Below, piece after piece: positions 11,007 to 20,556 of a DNA stretch of 64,000 nt; positions within the stretch are counted from its first letter, which is position 1, and each line of letters begins with the position of its first letter. Source of the DNA: Musa acuminata AAA Group (Eukaryota > Streptophyta > Magnoliopsida > Zingiberales > Musaceae). The stretch covers positions 19,198,501 to 19,262,500 of the forward strand of contig NC_088359.1 of the NCBI RefSeq assembly GCF_036884655.1, written 5' to 3'. The translations under genes were made by a program, and so were the position numbers. The notes under the pieces are model-generated. The model saw only the letters and a list, made by a program, of their open reading frames with translations, made no database searches and was not told the origin of the DNA.

Positions 11007-11995
11007 ACTAGTTAAAATTATTTTTCGGACTTTATTGAATGATCAAATCACTTGATTGCCATTACATAACATGTGTTTTGTCTTTATGATTGTATTTGAA
11101 AATCTGTAGCATAGTCTTGTCCGAATACATGAAAGAATTCATCACATTTTCGGATTCGCTTAACAGTTGGAATGATAAAAATGAAATTTTCTCATACACT
11201 CTTATGAAAAATATTTTTTTAAATGGATTTGATGAAATGATTCCTGCTTATGAATTCCATCTTGAAATATGAATGATAGTATTTTTACTTGCAAAAAGCT
11301 GTTTCAAACACATATCTTGACTCAAAGTAAACTCACAAATAGCTAGAATCACAAATGGCTTTCCTCCTTCATGCACAAAGGATTATAACAAAAAAGGAAG
11401 GAAGAAGTATTCAAAGCAATCTACGTATCATGCCTTCCTTTATATGCTTGATAACTTGCTTATATTGTTCTCCTGGTATCACATCTACCATGCTTTTTGT
11501 TGATGACAAAGGGGGAGAAATATATGAATTGATGCTATAAACACTGATGCTATGATTATGCCATGCTTGCATCACTAAGAGATATATGAACAGATGCCAT
11601 GCATTAATTTGCATTATGCCTTGAGTTGATATCTTACCATGTGAAGAAATGCAACACTTGCTAAAATATTTGAAATGTGTACATCATGTAATGATATCAA
11701 AATCCTACTTCATAGCTTTACATGTTGATATCTTACAATATGATGAATTGCTACAATTACCATCATTCAAAATTGTTATGTAAAATTTGAAAATGAATGT
11801 CAAGCCTTGACATCATCTTTAGAGAGATACATCATGATGGGAATCATGATGGGAGTATTGATAAGTTCAAATGATTTAACTTATCAATATGTCGCTTGAA
11901 TTCTTAGGTCTTGAATTCAAGAATGACTTATCTCAAGTATGACATATAGACAGGGGGAGTTAAGGTTAACTCCATTATCAATTGATTGTCATCAT
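11007..11995 (+). other. E1 3' non-coding region with internal polypurine tracts
   Basis: About 1 kb between the RNase H remnant and the terminal polypurine tract. It contains internal purine tracts resembling the terminal one: ACAAAGGGGGAGA at about 11508-11520 and ACAGGGGGAGTTAAGG near 11950. Short open frames here (e.g. 11090-11272) have no recognisable homology and are not called as genes. Confidence 0.6.
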
Positions 11996-12010
11996 CGAAA
12001 AGGGGGAGAT
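11996..12010 (+). promoter_or_regulatory. Terminal polypurine tract of E1
   Basis: Reads CGAAAAGGGGGAGAT directly before the 3' LTR. Confidence 0.85.
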
Positions 12011-13563
12011 GGTTGAATCTCGGATTTTGATGATGAAGTCAATTGTCATTTGTTATCTAATCTATATGTTGAGATAAGTGTGCAGGATTAACTACGATTA
12101 AAGTAAGACATGTAGTAGGAGTTGCGCCGGAGTCAAGACAATGATCACTTTGGTAGTTCGAGAGTTCGACGGAAGTTCGGACAATCGTCGGAGATTCTAC
12201 GAGAACAAATCTGAGAAGTCCATAAGCTTGCCAAAGAAGCTCGTCGGAACTCGCCAAGTGAATCGTCGCAAGTCCAGGAGTTTGCCGGAAGTCCGCAGGA
12301 GCATCACCGAGGGTTCATCGGATGATCGACGGAAGTTCGCCGGAAGCTCGCCAGAAGAAGCGATTAACGCACCGGAGCAAGTTGCAGTAAATGTCTTAGG
12401 AAAAATCATAGTTAGCACATTGATTAAGTTGGAAATGGGAGGTGATCCCATTAACTTAATCTTGGGGCAATTGGGCCCCTGAAAAACCCAAATTGGGCCG
12501 AATGGATCAACCCATTCGGACCCTGAGCTCTGCCAGGCGGTGCAACCACCTCAGTTAGGAGGTGCAACCGCCTGAGCTCAGTCTTCGAGCTCTGTCAGGA
12601 GGTGCAACCGCCCCTGACAGGAGGTAGCACCACCCAGAGGCTCAGTCTTCGAGCTCTGCCAAGCGGTGCAACCGTTCCAGTTAGGAGGTGCAACCGCCTG
12701 ATCCCGGAATTCCGGGAATTGACAGTTTTGAGCTCCAAATTTGAACTGGGTTGGGGCCTATAAATACCCCACCCATTCAACACTGATAGGTAAGAAATTT
12801 TACACCGAAATCTTGATCCTTTCTGTGATTCTTAGAGCTCAAAATTGTTGTAAAGGCCAAAAGTTCTTCTCCTTCTATTCTTCCAAGTTCTGAGTTGTAA
12901 AGAGAGGAGAGAAAATTTCTGTAAGGGTTGTCTCCTAAGCCCGTCAAAAGGAGTGAAACTGTAAAAGGGTGGTTGGCCTTCGCCTATTGAAGGAAGGACT
13001 CTAGTTGACGTCGGTGACCTCGTCGGTGGAGGAAGCCAAAAGTGGAGTAGGTCAAGATTGACCGAACCACTCTAAATATCGGTTTGCATTTACTTTGAGC
13101 ATATTATCTTTACTGCAAACCTCCTCTGAAGCTTACTGCTTTCTGCGCATATACGATCAGGTTTCAAGCCTTTCACTTTCCGAATCAGCGTTTAGACGTA
13201 AATCTGTTTTTCGTACGATCATCATATTTCAGATTGCGTTTACGTTTTGAGCTCTACCATAACTGCAAACTACCTTTATACTCTTGCTTAAACTGCATCT
13301 TGCCTAATCAAGTGATTTACGAATCAACATTTAGACGTAAATCAGTTTCTTCGTACGAACGTCATATTTCAGTTTGCGCCTATATTCTGGTTTTCATCAT
13401 AGCTGCAAACCGCCTTCATAGATTGACTTTAACATCATCTTACTTAGAATCGGTTTTCACACAGAAATCGTTTTTATCATTCGAACGCAGTTTCGTTTTA
13501 ATCGCAGAAAGTTTTCCGCTGCACTAATTCACCCCCCCCCTCTTAGTGCTCTTGATCCTAACA
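12011..13563 (+). repeat. 3' LTR of E1
   Basis: 1553 bp. It starts GGTTGAATCTCGG (first base T to G relative to other copies) and ends GATCCTAACA. A GC-rich inverted-repeat array lies at about 12535-12700, the palindrome CCCGGAATTCCGGG at 12703-12716 and a TATA box TATAAATA at 12759-12766. The array, palindrome and TATA box therefore sit together in the U3 promoter. A poly-C run precedes the end. Confidence 0.88.
12759..12766 (+). promoter_or_regulatory. TATA box in the E1 3' LTR
   Basis: TATAAATA inside GGCC-TATAAATA-CCCC. Equivalent boxes occur at 14268, 19701, 26287 and 44793 in the sibling LTRs. Confidence 0.8.
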
Positions 13564-15049
13564 GAAGTCAATTATCATTTGCTCTCTAATCTATATGTTG
13601 AGATAAGTTTGCAGGATTAACTACGATGAAAATAAGATATGCAGCAGGAGTTTCGCCGGAGCCAAGACAATGATCACGTTGGGAGTTCGAGAGTTCGACG
13701 GAAGTTCGGACAGTCGTCGGAGGTTCTACGGGAACAAATCTGAGAAGTCCATGAGCTTACCAAAGAAGCTCATCGGAACTCGCCAAGTGGATCGTCGCAA
13801 GTCCAGGAGTTTGCCGGAAGTCCGCAGGAGCATCACCGAGGGTTCATCGGATGATCGACGGAAGTTCGCCGGAAGCTTGCCGGAAGAAGCGATTGACGCA
13901 CCGGAGCAAGTTGCAGTAAATATCTTAGGAAAAATCGTAGTTAGCACGATGATTAAGTTGGAAATGGGAGGTGATCCCATTAACTTAATCTTTGGGCAAT
14001 TGGGCCCCTAGAAAAACCCAAATTGGGCCGAATGGATCATAATCCATTCGGACCCTGATTTCTGCCAGGTGGTTCAACCGCCTCAGTCAAGCGGTGGCAT
14101 CGCCTGAGCTCGGTCTTCGAGCTCTGGCAGGAGGTGCAACCGCCCCTGACAGAGGTGGCACCGCCTAGAGGCTCAGTCTTCGAGCTCTGCTAGGCGGTGC
14201 AACCGCCAGATCCCGGAATTCCGGGTATTGACAGTTTTGAGCTCCAAATTCAAACTGGGTTAGGGCCTATAAATACCCCACCCATTCAACACTGAAAGAC
14301 AGCATACATACACCGAAATCCTGATCTTATTCTGTGATTCTTAGAGCTCAAAATTGTTGTAAAGGCCAAAAGTTCTTCTCCCTCTTTTCTTCCAAGTTCT
14401 GATCTTTAAAGAGAGGAGAGAAAATTCGTAAGGGTTGTCTCCTAAGCCCGTCAAAAGGAGTGAAACTGTAAAAGGGTGGTTGGCCTTCGCCTATTGAAGG
14501 AAGGCCTCTAGTTGACGTCGGTGACCTAGTCGGTGGAGGAAGCCAAAAGTGGAGTAGGTCAAGATTGACCGAACCACTCTAAATCTTGATTTGCATTTAA
14601 ATGAGCATCTTATCCTTACTGCAAATCTCCTCAAAAGCTTACTGCTTTCTGAGCATATACGATCGGGTTTAGAGCTTTGCACTTTCCGAATCGGCGTTTA
14701 GACGTAAATCAGTTTTATCGTACGATCATCATATTTCAGTGTGCGTTTACGTTTTGATTTCTATCATAACTGTAAACTGCCTTTATATCCTTGCTTTAAC
14801 TTCATCTCTTTCTATCAATTTTTTCAAACGAATATCATATTTCAGTTTACGCCTACTATCTGATTTGAACCATAACTGCAAACTGCACTTATATCTTTGA
14901 TGGATCTCGCTTAATCAAAAGTTAAAGTGATTTACGAATCGACTTTCCTACCGAAATCACTTTTATCGAACGAACGCTATTTTTATCGTATAAGGTTTTC
15001 CGCTGCACTAATTCACCCCCCCCCCCTCTTAGTGCTCTTGATCCTAACA
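13564..15049 (+). repeat. Remainder of an older SIRE-family LTR interrupted by E1
   Basis: Second LTR of the same family in direct tandem with 12011-13563. It starts at GAAGTCAATT, about LTR position 24, and continues to GATCCTAACA at 15049. It has its own TATA box at 14268-14275. The missing first ~24 bases are best explained if E1 inserted into this LTR with a GAAGT duplication. The left piece would then lie beyond the window edge. Confidence 0.75.
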
Positions 15050-15204
15050 GGCTTTCTCCCACGGGCGACGGGCGATGACACTGTAACGGCGATTAGATCT
15101 CCCAAGGGCGATGTACTGTAGCGGCGGTGACGACACTGTAGCAGCGACCAGATCTAAGGTGACGGTACTGTAGCGGCGACAACACTGTAGCAGCGATGAG
15201 ATCT
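15050..15204 (+). repeat. GC-rich repeats like the LINE 5' UTR
   Basis: 155 bases of degenerate repeats around ACTGTAGCGGCGAC and AGATCT. They match the style and several words (GGCTTTCTCCCACGGGC) of the LINE 5' end at 18705-18766 and 27123-27287. It is probably a fragment of another LINE copy or a related minisatellite. No ORF. Confidence 0.6.
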
Positions 15205-15641
15205 TGTTAGGACTCTAGCTTGGAGAGTCCTAATTGAGAGGGACATTCATGTAAAACTGTTAGGACTCTAACTAGGAGAGTCCTAATTGAGAGGGACATT
15301 CTGTTAGGACTCTAGCTAGGAGAGTCCTAATTGAGAGGGGCATTCAAGTAGAGGTATTTTCTTAGAGAAGAATTAGGAGTTGTAAGGGAATAGGAGTCTT
15401 GACTATGAGTCCTACTAGGAGTTGGTTAGAAGTAAGAGTCTTAAGTAGGAGTCCTATTAGAAGTTAGGGTTTAGAAGCCCTATAAATAGCCATGTATTCC
15501 TTCTTTTTTCATAAGCAATAGATGAATCTTTTCTGCAGCCTTTGAGCAGCAACTTGGAGGGAGAAACCCCTATAGAGTTCCAAGGATGCCGATCCCCTAA
15601 AGAGATCAACCCCAAGTTTAGAATCTGCAAGGGTTCTAACA
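15205..15641 (+). repeat. 5' LTR of B, with tripled start
   Basis: Ends GGGTTCTAACA at 15641. The first ~45-53 bases (TGTTAGGACTCTAGCT…) occur three times in tandem, starting at 15205, 15258 and 15302. The 3' LTR has one copy. A TATA box TATAAATA lies at 15481-15488. The 3' LTR has a longer middle segment, so the two LTRs differ by indels as well as substitutions. Confidence 0.8.
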
Positions 15642-15645
15642 CCAA

Positions 15646-15655
15646 GTATCAGAGC
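15646..15655 (+). promoter_or_regulatory. Diverged primer-binding site of B
   Basis: GTATCAGAGC, just after the 5' LTR, matches the core of the tRNA-iMet site. The preceding TG is changed to AA. Confidence 0.6.
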
Positions 15656-16650
15656 AGCATTCTTGGCATCTCGCTGCCCTTCCACTGCCATCCATCAACC
15701 CTCCACAACCGCCCAAAGCAATTCCCACAATTGCTTAAAAGATCGTCGCCAAATTCCACCGTCATCTCCACCACCGCAGATCATCCTTTGATCTCCCTGT
15801 GAATTGCAACAGGTTCTGGTTTCCTACCTTACTGCTGCTGCAATTTAGTTATCCTTATTCGAAAATCCAAAAAAAAAAAAATTGTTCCTATATTACTGCA
15901 TAAACCTTTCGTCACAAAGTTTTCATCTCTACGACGAAAGATACATTGCAGAATTCTAGCCGCATAGCACCATCTGTTTGATCTTGCTACTGTGCTTTTT
16001 CTATCCAAATTTCTATGAAATTTTTATGACATCTTTGACACTTCCTAACAGCAGATTTCCCTTTGGTTTTTTCGAAAAATTCTCAATATAAACCATTGAT
16101 CTTTTACGTCTAATCTGCTATATTAAAAATCTGCACTGTAAAATTTCAGCCGCATAGCACTGTTTTTTGATCTTGATACTACGTTGTTTCTATCCAAATC
16201 TCTACGAAATTTTTATGATAGCTTTGACACTTCCTAATAGTGGATTTCCCTTTGGTTTCATCAAAAAATTCTCAATATAAACCACTGATCTTTTACGTCT
16301 AATCTGCTATACCTAAAAATCTGTGCTGCAGAAAATTTCAGCCGCATATTGTTGCCTTAACCCATCTATTTGCAATCTTTTTTGAATGAAATTTCTTATA
16401 CACTTCATAGATCATCTTGGCTTCCATCTAAGATTGATATATTAAGAAATTAATCTCTAAAAATGATTTTATGTTGCTGCAAATTTTCGTCGTAACCCGC
16501 TGAAATTTTTGGATGAGAATTCTGCAATCGCAACTTGCACCAATTTCCTTGCTGTTATACTGTCGAAATTTTCTTGATTAGATTAGATATCCTTGCTGTC
16601 ATATAAACTGTGATTTTGCTATCAATTCCCTCCTCAATTCTCTCAAGTTT
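15656..16650 (+). other. B leader with a ~190-bp tandem repeat
   Basis: About 1 kb with no convincing coding sequence. From about 15958 a unit of roughly 190 bp repeats. The words AGCCGCATAGCAC, ATGAAATTTTTATGA, TTTCCCTTTGGTTT and CTTTTACGTCTAATCTGC recur, and AGCCGCAT appears at 15958, 16148 and 16340. An A-run lies at about 15869-15880. Confidence 0.65.
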
Positions 16651-18441
16651 TTGATGGAAATTACGTCGAGAAACCATTGTTTCTTCGACGACAATTCTAC
16701 TCTTACAAGACAACACATACTTGCTGCGACTTCCACTGATTTCTATCAAACCTTTGCTACCATCTACCACAGATCCAAAACTTTCATCCACAACCCTAAA
16801 ACTCTGCCAAACCACACCCTCAAACTGCACCCAAAACAGCCACAAAACAAGCCTAAACCGCAGCCTACATCCACCAATCCACCAACCCTTTCAACCATCA
16901 CTTCTCTCAACCTATACATGCCTTTAACCCAACAACAAAAGAGAGATCTTAACATCATAGATTTGGGGGCATATACTATGACATCTAAGGAGGTAATCAA
17001 TGCTAAATTCGAAGCCTTGGAGGCACGAATGGAGAATAAGATTCGGATGCTCTTTAGTGAACTCAGATTGGGCCAACCACTAAGCCCGAAGAAATCATAT
17101 CAAGGAGAGAGCTTTGCCCAATCACACCAAGCCCAAATATATGACTTCCAAGAGAGGGGAAGCTCTATGACCAACCCCAACTATCCATGCATGAGAGTGG
17201 ATTTCCCTAGATGGGAAGAAGGAGACCCGATTGGTTGGATCTCGCGCGCGGAGCGATATTTTCGGTACCATAAAACCGCGGATGGATCTATGGTGAAAAT
17301 TGCAGCTATACATCTTGAAGGGGATGCTATACAGTGGTTTGATTGGTTTGAACATACTTATGGAGTCCTTTCATGGCGACAATTCAAAGAAGGACTGCTG
17401 ATTCGCTTCAGACCAACCGATTACGAGAATATTGACGAACAACTAGCAAAGATCCGACAAACCTCCACCATTCAGGAGTACCAAACCAGGTTTGAAAGGT
17501 TATCTAATCAAACTTGTGATTGGTCTCAAAAACAGCTATTGAGGACCTTCATTGAGGGCTTGAAGCCGGAGATCCGAGGAGAAGTTAAAGCGCGGCAACC
17601 GTACACGCTTATGGCAGCCATCTCTTTCGCACGACATCAAGAGGAGAAATTGAACCATGAAGCTCGAAGGACTAGGGTCACTCCTCAACCAGCAATATTG
17701 AAGCCCTTAGCCCCCCCTACTGTTGACCGAGTCCCTGCACCAAAAAGGTTGACAAGAGAAGAGCTTCAAGAACGATCTGCGAAGGGGTTATGTTGGCATT
17801 GCGACGAGCCGTGGAGCCATGAGCATCGCTGTAGTAAAGGGAGACTTTTTATCATTGAACCAGTAGAAGAAAAGGTCATTGAATATCCAGAAGAGAGCAT
17901 TGAACATAAAGAAGAAGATGCAGAAGAAGAGCCACAACCGACCGAAGTTACGGTACATGCACTAGCCAGCTACTCAAACCCGCAAACGATGAAAGTTGGA
18001 GGCCTTCTCAAACAACAACCGATCACTATTTTCATCGACACGGGCAGCACTAATAATATCCTAAACAGTAAAGTTGCTATCCGAATGGCATTACCTATCG
18101 AGAATCACTGCAGGTTTGATGTTAAGGTCACCGACAGACAGATTTTGAAGTGTGATCGTGGGCGCCCGCAGGAGAAACTATTGCTGCAGGACCAAGAGAT
18201 AATTGCAGATTTCTTCCTTCTTCCTCTTGATGATCATGAGGCCATGCTCAAAATTAAATGGTTGACAACATTAGGTGATTTTTCTTGGAATTTTATGAAA
18301 CTAATTATGAAATTTTACAGTAAGGAGAAACAGGTGATACTGCACGGGAAACGTGGGGGCGACGTAACGATGATTTGCACACAACAAATGAAGAAGGTTT
18401 TGCATAAAGCATGCAGTGGCTTTTTGGTACAACTTGAGTAG
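16651..18441 (+). CDS. gag-pol: B Gag-protease polyprotein (ends at an in-frame stop)
   Basis: 596 codons. Residues about 1-110 are a low-complexity Pro/Thr/Asn-rich start. A Ty3-type Gag domain follows (F-P-R-W-E-E-G-D-P-I-G-W-I-S-R-A-E-R-Y-F, then H-L-E-G-D-A-I-Q-W-F-D-W and W-R-Q-F-K-E-G-L). A zinc-knuckle-like C-W-H-C-D-E-P-W-S-H-E-H-R-C lies near residue 385. The aspartic protease shows I-F-I-D-T-G-S-T-N-N around residue 463. The TAG at 18439-18441 is in frame with the RT sequence that follows, so the frame was one polyprotein. The true ATG is uncertain and a downstream Met is possible. As Gag it would assemble the particle and bind RNA. Confidence 0.82.
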   Translation: MMEITSRNHCFFDDNSTLTRQHILAATSTDFYQTFATIYHRSKTFIHNPKTLPNHTLKLHPKQPQNKPKPQPTSTNPPTLSTITSLNLYMPLTQQQKRDLNIIDLGAYTMTSKEVINAKFEALEARMENKIRMLFSELRLGQPLSPKKSYQGESFAQSHQAQIYDFQERGSSMTNPNYPCMRVDFPRWEEGDPIGWISRAERYFRYHKTADGSMVKIAAIHLEGDAIQWFDWFEHTYGVLSWRQFKEGLLIRFRPTDYENIDEQLAKIRQTSTIQEYQTRFERLSNQTCDWSQKQLLRTFIEGLKPEIRGEVKARQPYTLMAAISFARHQEEKLNHEARRTRVTPQPAILKPLAPPTVDRVPAPKRLTREELQERSAKGLCWHCDEPWSHEHRCSKGRLFIIEPVEEKVIEYPEESIEHKEEDAEEEPQPTEVTVHALASYSNPQTMKVGGLLKQQPITIFIDTGSTNNILNSKVAIRMALPIENHCRFDVKVTDRQILKCDRGRPQEKLLLQDQEIIADFFLLPLDDHEAMLKIKWLTTLGDFSWNFMKLIMKFYSKEKQVILHGKRGGDVTMICTQQMKKVLHKACSGFLVQLE

Positions 18442-18686
18442 CAAACTAAGGGAGAGTCAACAGAATTTGAAGATCTAAATCTACTTCCTTTGCTTGCTGA
18501 ATTTTTAGATATATTTGATGAACCGCGCAACCTACCTCTTACCCGCCGGCATGATTATTATATAACGATTCTTCCAGGCAAACCTCCAGCAAATGCTCAG
18601 CCATATCAGTATCCACATCTCCAGAAGGATGAAATAGAATGGATTGTAAAAGAGATGCTCGAAACAGGAGTTATTCAGCCTAGGGC
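18442..18686 (+). pseudogene. B reverse transcriptase N-terminus, cut by the LINE
   Basis: In frame with the gag-protease ORF after its stop. It encodes L-L-A-E-F-L-D-I-F-D-E-P-R-N-L-P, a H-D-Y-Y-I-T-I-L-P-G segment and I-V-K-E-M-L-E-T-G-V-I-Q-P. This is the standard start of Ty3-gypsy RT, ending just before its first catalytic blocks. The sequence then changes to LINE 5' UTR repeats. The catalytic core is not found after the LINE. Confidence 0.85.
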
Positions 18687-18766
18687 GATCTGACTCTTGC
18701 AGCGTTGGCTTTCTCCCACGGGCAACGGTACTAAAGTAGCGATCTGATCTCCCTTACTATAGTGGT
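18687..18766 (+). repeat. LINE 5' UTR, left of the E2 insertion
   Basis: GC-rich repeats (GCAGCGTTGGCTTTCTCCC, GCGATCTGATCTCCC) that continue at 27123 after E2. It ends with GTGGT at 18762-18766, which is repeated at 27118-27122. Confidence 0.75.
18762..18766. repeat. Target-site duplication of E2 (left)
   Basis: GTGGT before the LTR start TGTTGAATC. The same bases follow the other LTR at 27118-27122. Confidence 0.9.
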
Positions 18767-19286
18767 TGTTGAATCTCGGAATTTGATAATGAAGTTAATT
18801 GTCATTTCTTGTCTAATCTATATGTTGAGATAAGTGTGCAGGATTAACTACGATGAAAGTAAGATATGCAGCAGGAGTTGCGCCGGAGTCATGACAATGA
18901 TCACGTTGGGAGTTCGAGAGCTCGACGGAAGTTCAGACAGTCGTCGGAGGTTCTGCGGGAACAAATCCGAGAAGTCCAGAAGCTTGCCAAAGAAGCTCGT
19001 CGGAACTTGCCAAGTGGATCGTCGCAAGTCCAGGAGTTTGCCGGAAGTCCACAGGAGTATCACCGAGGGTTCATCGGATGATCGACGGAAGTTCGTCGGA
19101 AACTCGCCGAAAGAAGCGATTGACGCACCGGAGCAAGCTGCAGAAATTGTCTTAGGATTTATCGTAGTTAGAACTAATGATTAAGTTGAAAATGGGAGGT
19201 GATCCCATTAGCTTAATCTTGGGGCAATTGGGCCCCTGAAAAACCCAAATTGGGCCGAATGGATCAACCCATTCGGACCCTGGTTG

Positions 19287-19650
19287 CTGTGGGAGGTGCA
19301 ACCGCCCAAGCCAGGAGGTAGCACCGCTTGGGCTAAATCTCCCAGGGAGACTAGGCGGTGCAACCGCCCCAGCCAGGAGGTGCAACCGCCTGGGCTCAGT
19401 CTTCGAGCGAGACTGGGCGGTGCAACCTCTCCTGACAAGATGTGGCACCGCCTGAGCTCAAGTTTCGAGCTCTGCCAGGCGGTGCAACCGCCCCAATCAG
19501 GAGGTGCAACCGCCTGAGCTCGGTCTTCGAGCTCTGGCAGAGAGGTGCAACCACCTCTGACAGAGATAGCACCGCCCAGAGGCTCAGTCTTCGAGCTCTG
19601 CCAGGCGGTGCAACCGCCCCAGTCAGGAGGTGCAACCGCCTGATCCCGGA
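19287..19650 (+). repeat. Palindromic GC-rich array in the U3 of E2
   Basis: Repeated modules of about 15 bp, GGCGGTGCAACCGCC or variants (AGGAGGTGCAACCGCC, GAGGTAGCACCGCC), alternate with GAGCTCAGTCTTCGAGCTCTG spacers. GGCGGT and ACCGCC are reverse complements, so each full module can form a hairpin. It lies just upstream of the TATA box. Module number differs between LTR copies. Confidence 0.8.
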
Positions 19651-19700
19651 ATTCCGGGAATTGACAGTTTTGAGCTCCAAAATTGAACTGGGTTGGGGCC

Positions 19701-19708
19701 TATAAATA
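19701..19708 (+). promoter_or_regulatory. TATA box in the E2 5' LTR
   Basis: TATAAATA in the context GGGGCC-TATAAATA-CCCC. Transcription would start roughly 30 bases downstream. Confidence 0.8.
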
Positions 19709-20506
19709 CCCCATCCATTTAGCACTGAAAAAAAAAACTAACACTCGAAATCTTGATATCTTTCTGTGATTCTAAGAGCTCAAAACTGTTGTAAAGACCA
19801 AAAGTTCTCCTCCTTCTATTCTTTAAAGTTTGAGTTGTAAAGAGAGGAGAGAAAACTTATGTAAGGGTTGTCTCCTAAGCCCGTCAAAAGGAGTGAATCT
19901 GTAAAAGGGTGGTTGGCCTTCGCCTATTGAAGGAAGGCATCTAGTTGACGTCGGTGACGTTGTCGGTGGAGGAAGCAAAAAGTGGAGTACGTCAAGATGG
20001 ACCGAACCACTCTAAATCTCGGTTTGCATTTCCTTTGAGCATTTTACCTTCACTGCAAACTTCTCAATAGCTTACTGCCTTCTGCGATTTTACGAATGAG
20101 TTTCTAAGTTCAGAACTTTCCGAATTTGCGTTTAGACATAAATCGGCTTTTCTCGTACGATCATCATATTTCAGTTTACGTTTCGTTTTGATTTCAATCA
20201 TAACTGTTTACTGCCTTCTGTGATCTTACGAATAAGTTTCTAAGTTCAGAACTTTCTAAATCTGCGTTTAGACGTAAATCGACTTTTATCGTACGAACGT
20301 CGCATTTCAGTTTACGCTTGTATTATGCTTTCCAACATAAACTGCAAACTGCCTTTGTAGATCTACTTTAACGTCATCTCGCTTAATCTCATGTTAAAGT
20401 AATCTTAGAATCGGCTTTCACATCGAAATCATTTTTATCGAACGAACGTAGCTTTTGTTTTAATCACTGAAAAATTTCCCCCCTCTTAGTGCTCTTGATC
20501 CTAACA

Positions 20507-20520
20507 ATTGGTATCAGAGC
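20507..20520 (+). promoter_or_regulatory. Primer-binding site of E2 (tRNA-iMet)
   Basis: ATTGGTATCAGAGC directly follows the LTR. TGGTATCAGAGC complements the initiator tRNA-Met 3' end. Confidence 0.95.
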
Positions 20521-20556
20521 TCTGTTAACTCTCAAACGGATTAAAACCCAAGAGAG

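Larger units (their letters stand above)
1..13563 (+). mobile_element. E1: SIRE-derived non-autonomous LTR element, 5' part outside window
   Basis: Retrotransposon of the same family as the complete copy at 18767-27117. Visible parts in order are the end of gag (2-190), a non-coding leader (191-561 and 9030-9542), the replacement ORF (9543-10661), a 36-codon RNase H remnant (10899-11006), a 3' region with polypurine tracts, and the 3' LTR (12011-13563). A complete Ty3-gypsy element interrupts the leader at 562-9024. The joined flanks (…GTTAAA + AGATCTATC…) match the uninterrupted E4 sequence near 47615. The 5' LTR, primer site and most of gag lie left of the window. Confidence 0.85.
18767..20506 (+). 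repeat. 5' LTR of E2
   Basis: 1740 bp, TGTTGAATCTCGG to GATCCTAACA. The U3 contains a large array of GGCGGTGCAACCGCC-type inverted repeats (about 19287-19650), the palindrome CCCGGAATTCCGGG (19645-19658) and a TATA box at 19701-19708. Compared with its 3' partner, a stretch before the end is deleted: the usual TCCGCTGCACTAATTCACCC is missing at about 20478. Confidence 0.92.

Noticed and set aside
12141..12482. 113-codon Ser/Arg-rich ORF conserved in several LTRs (also 13670-14011, 18834-19184, 25398-25667, 43925-44257)
   Set aside because: It lies in the U3 upstream of the TATA box and is open on both strands because of GGAAGTTCG-type repeats. Its apparent conservation is that of the LTR itself, with no protein family match.
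19284..19705. Overlapping Pro/Gly/Arg-rich ORFs in the GC-rich arrays (also 25882-26291 and 44339-44797)
   Set aside because: They are translations of short inverted repeats, open in several frames on both strands, with no plausible start context.
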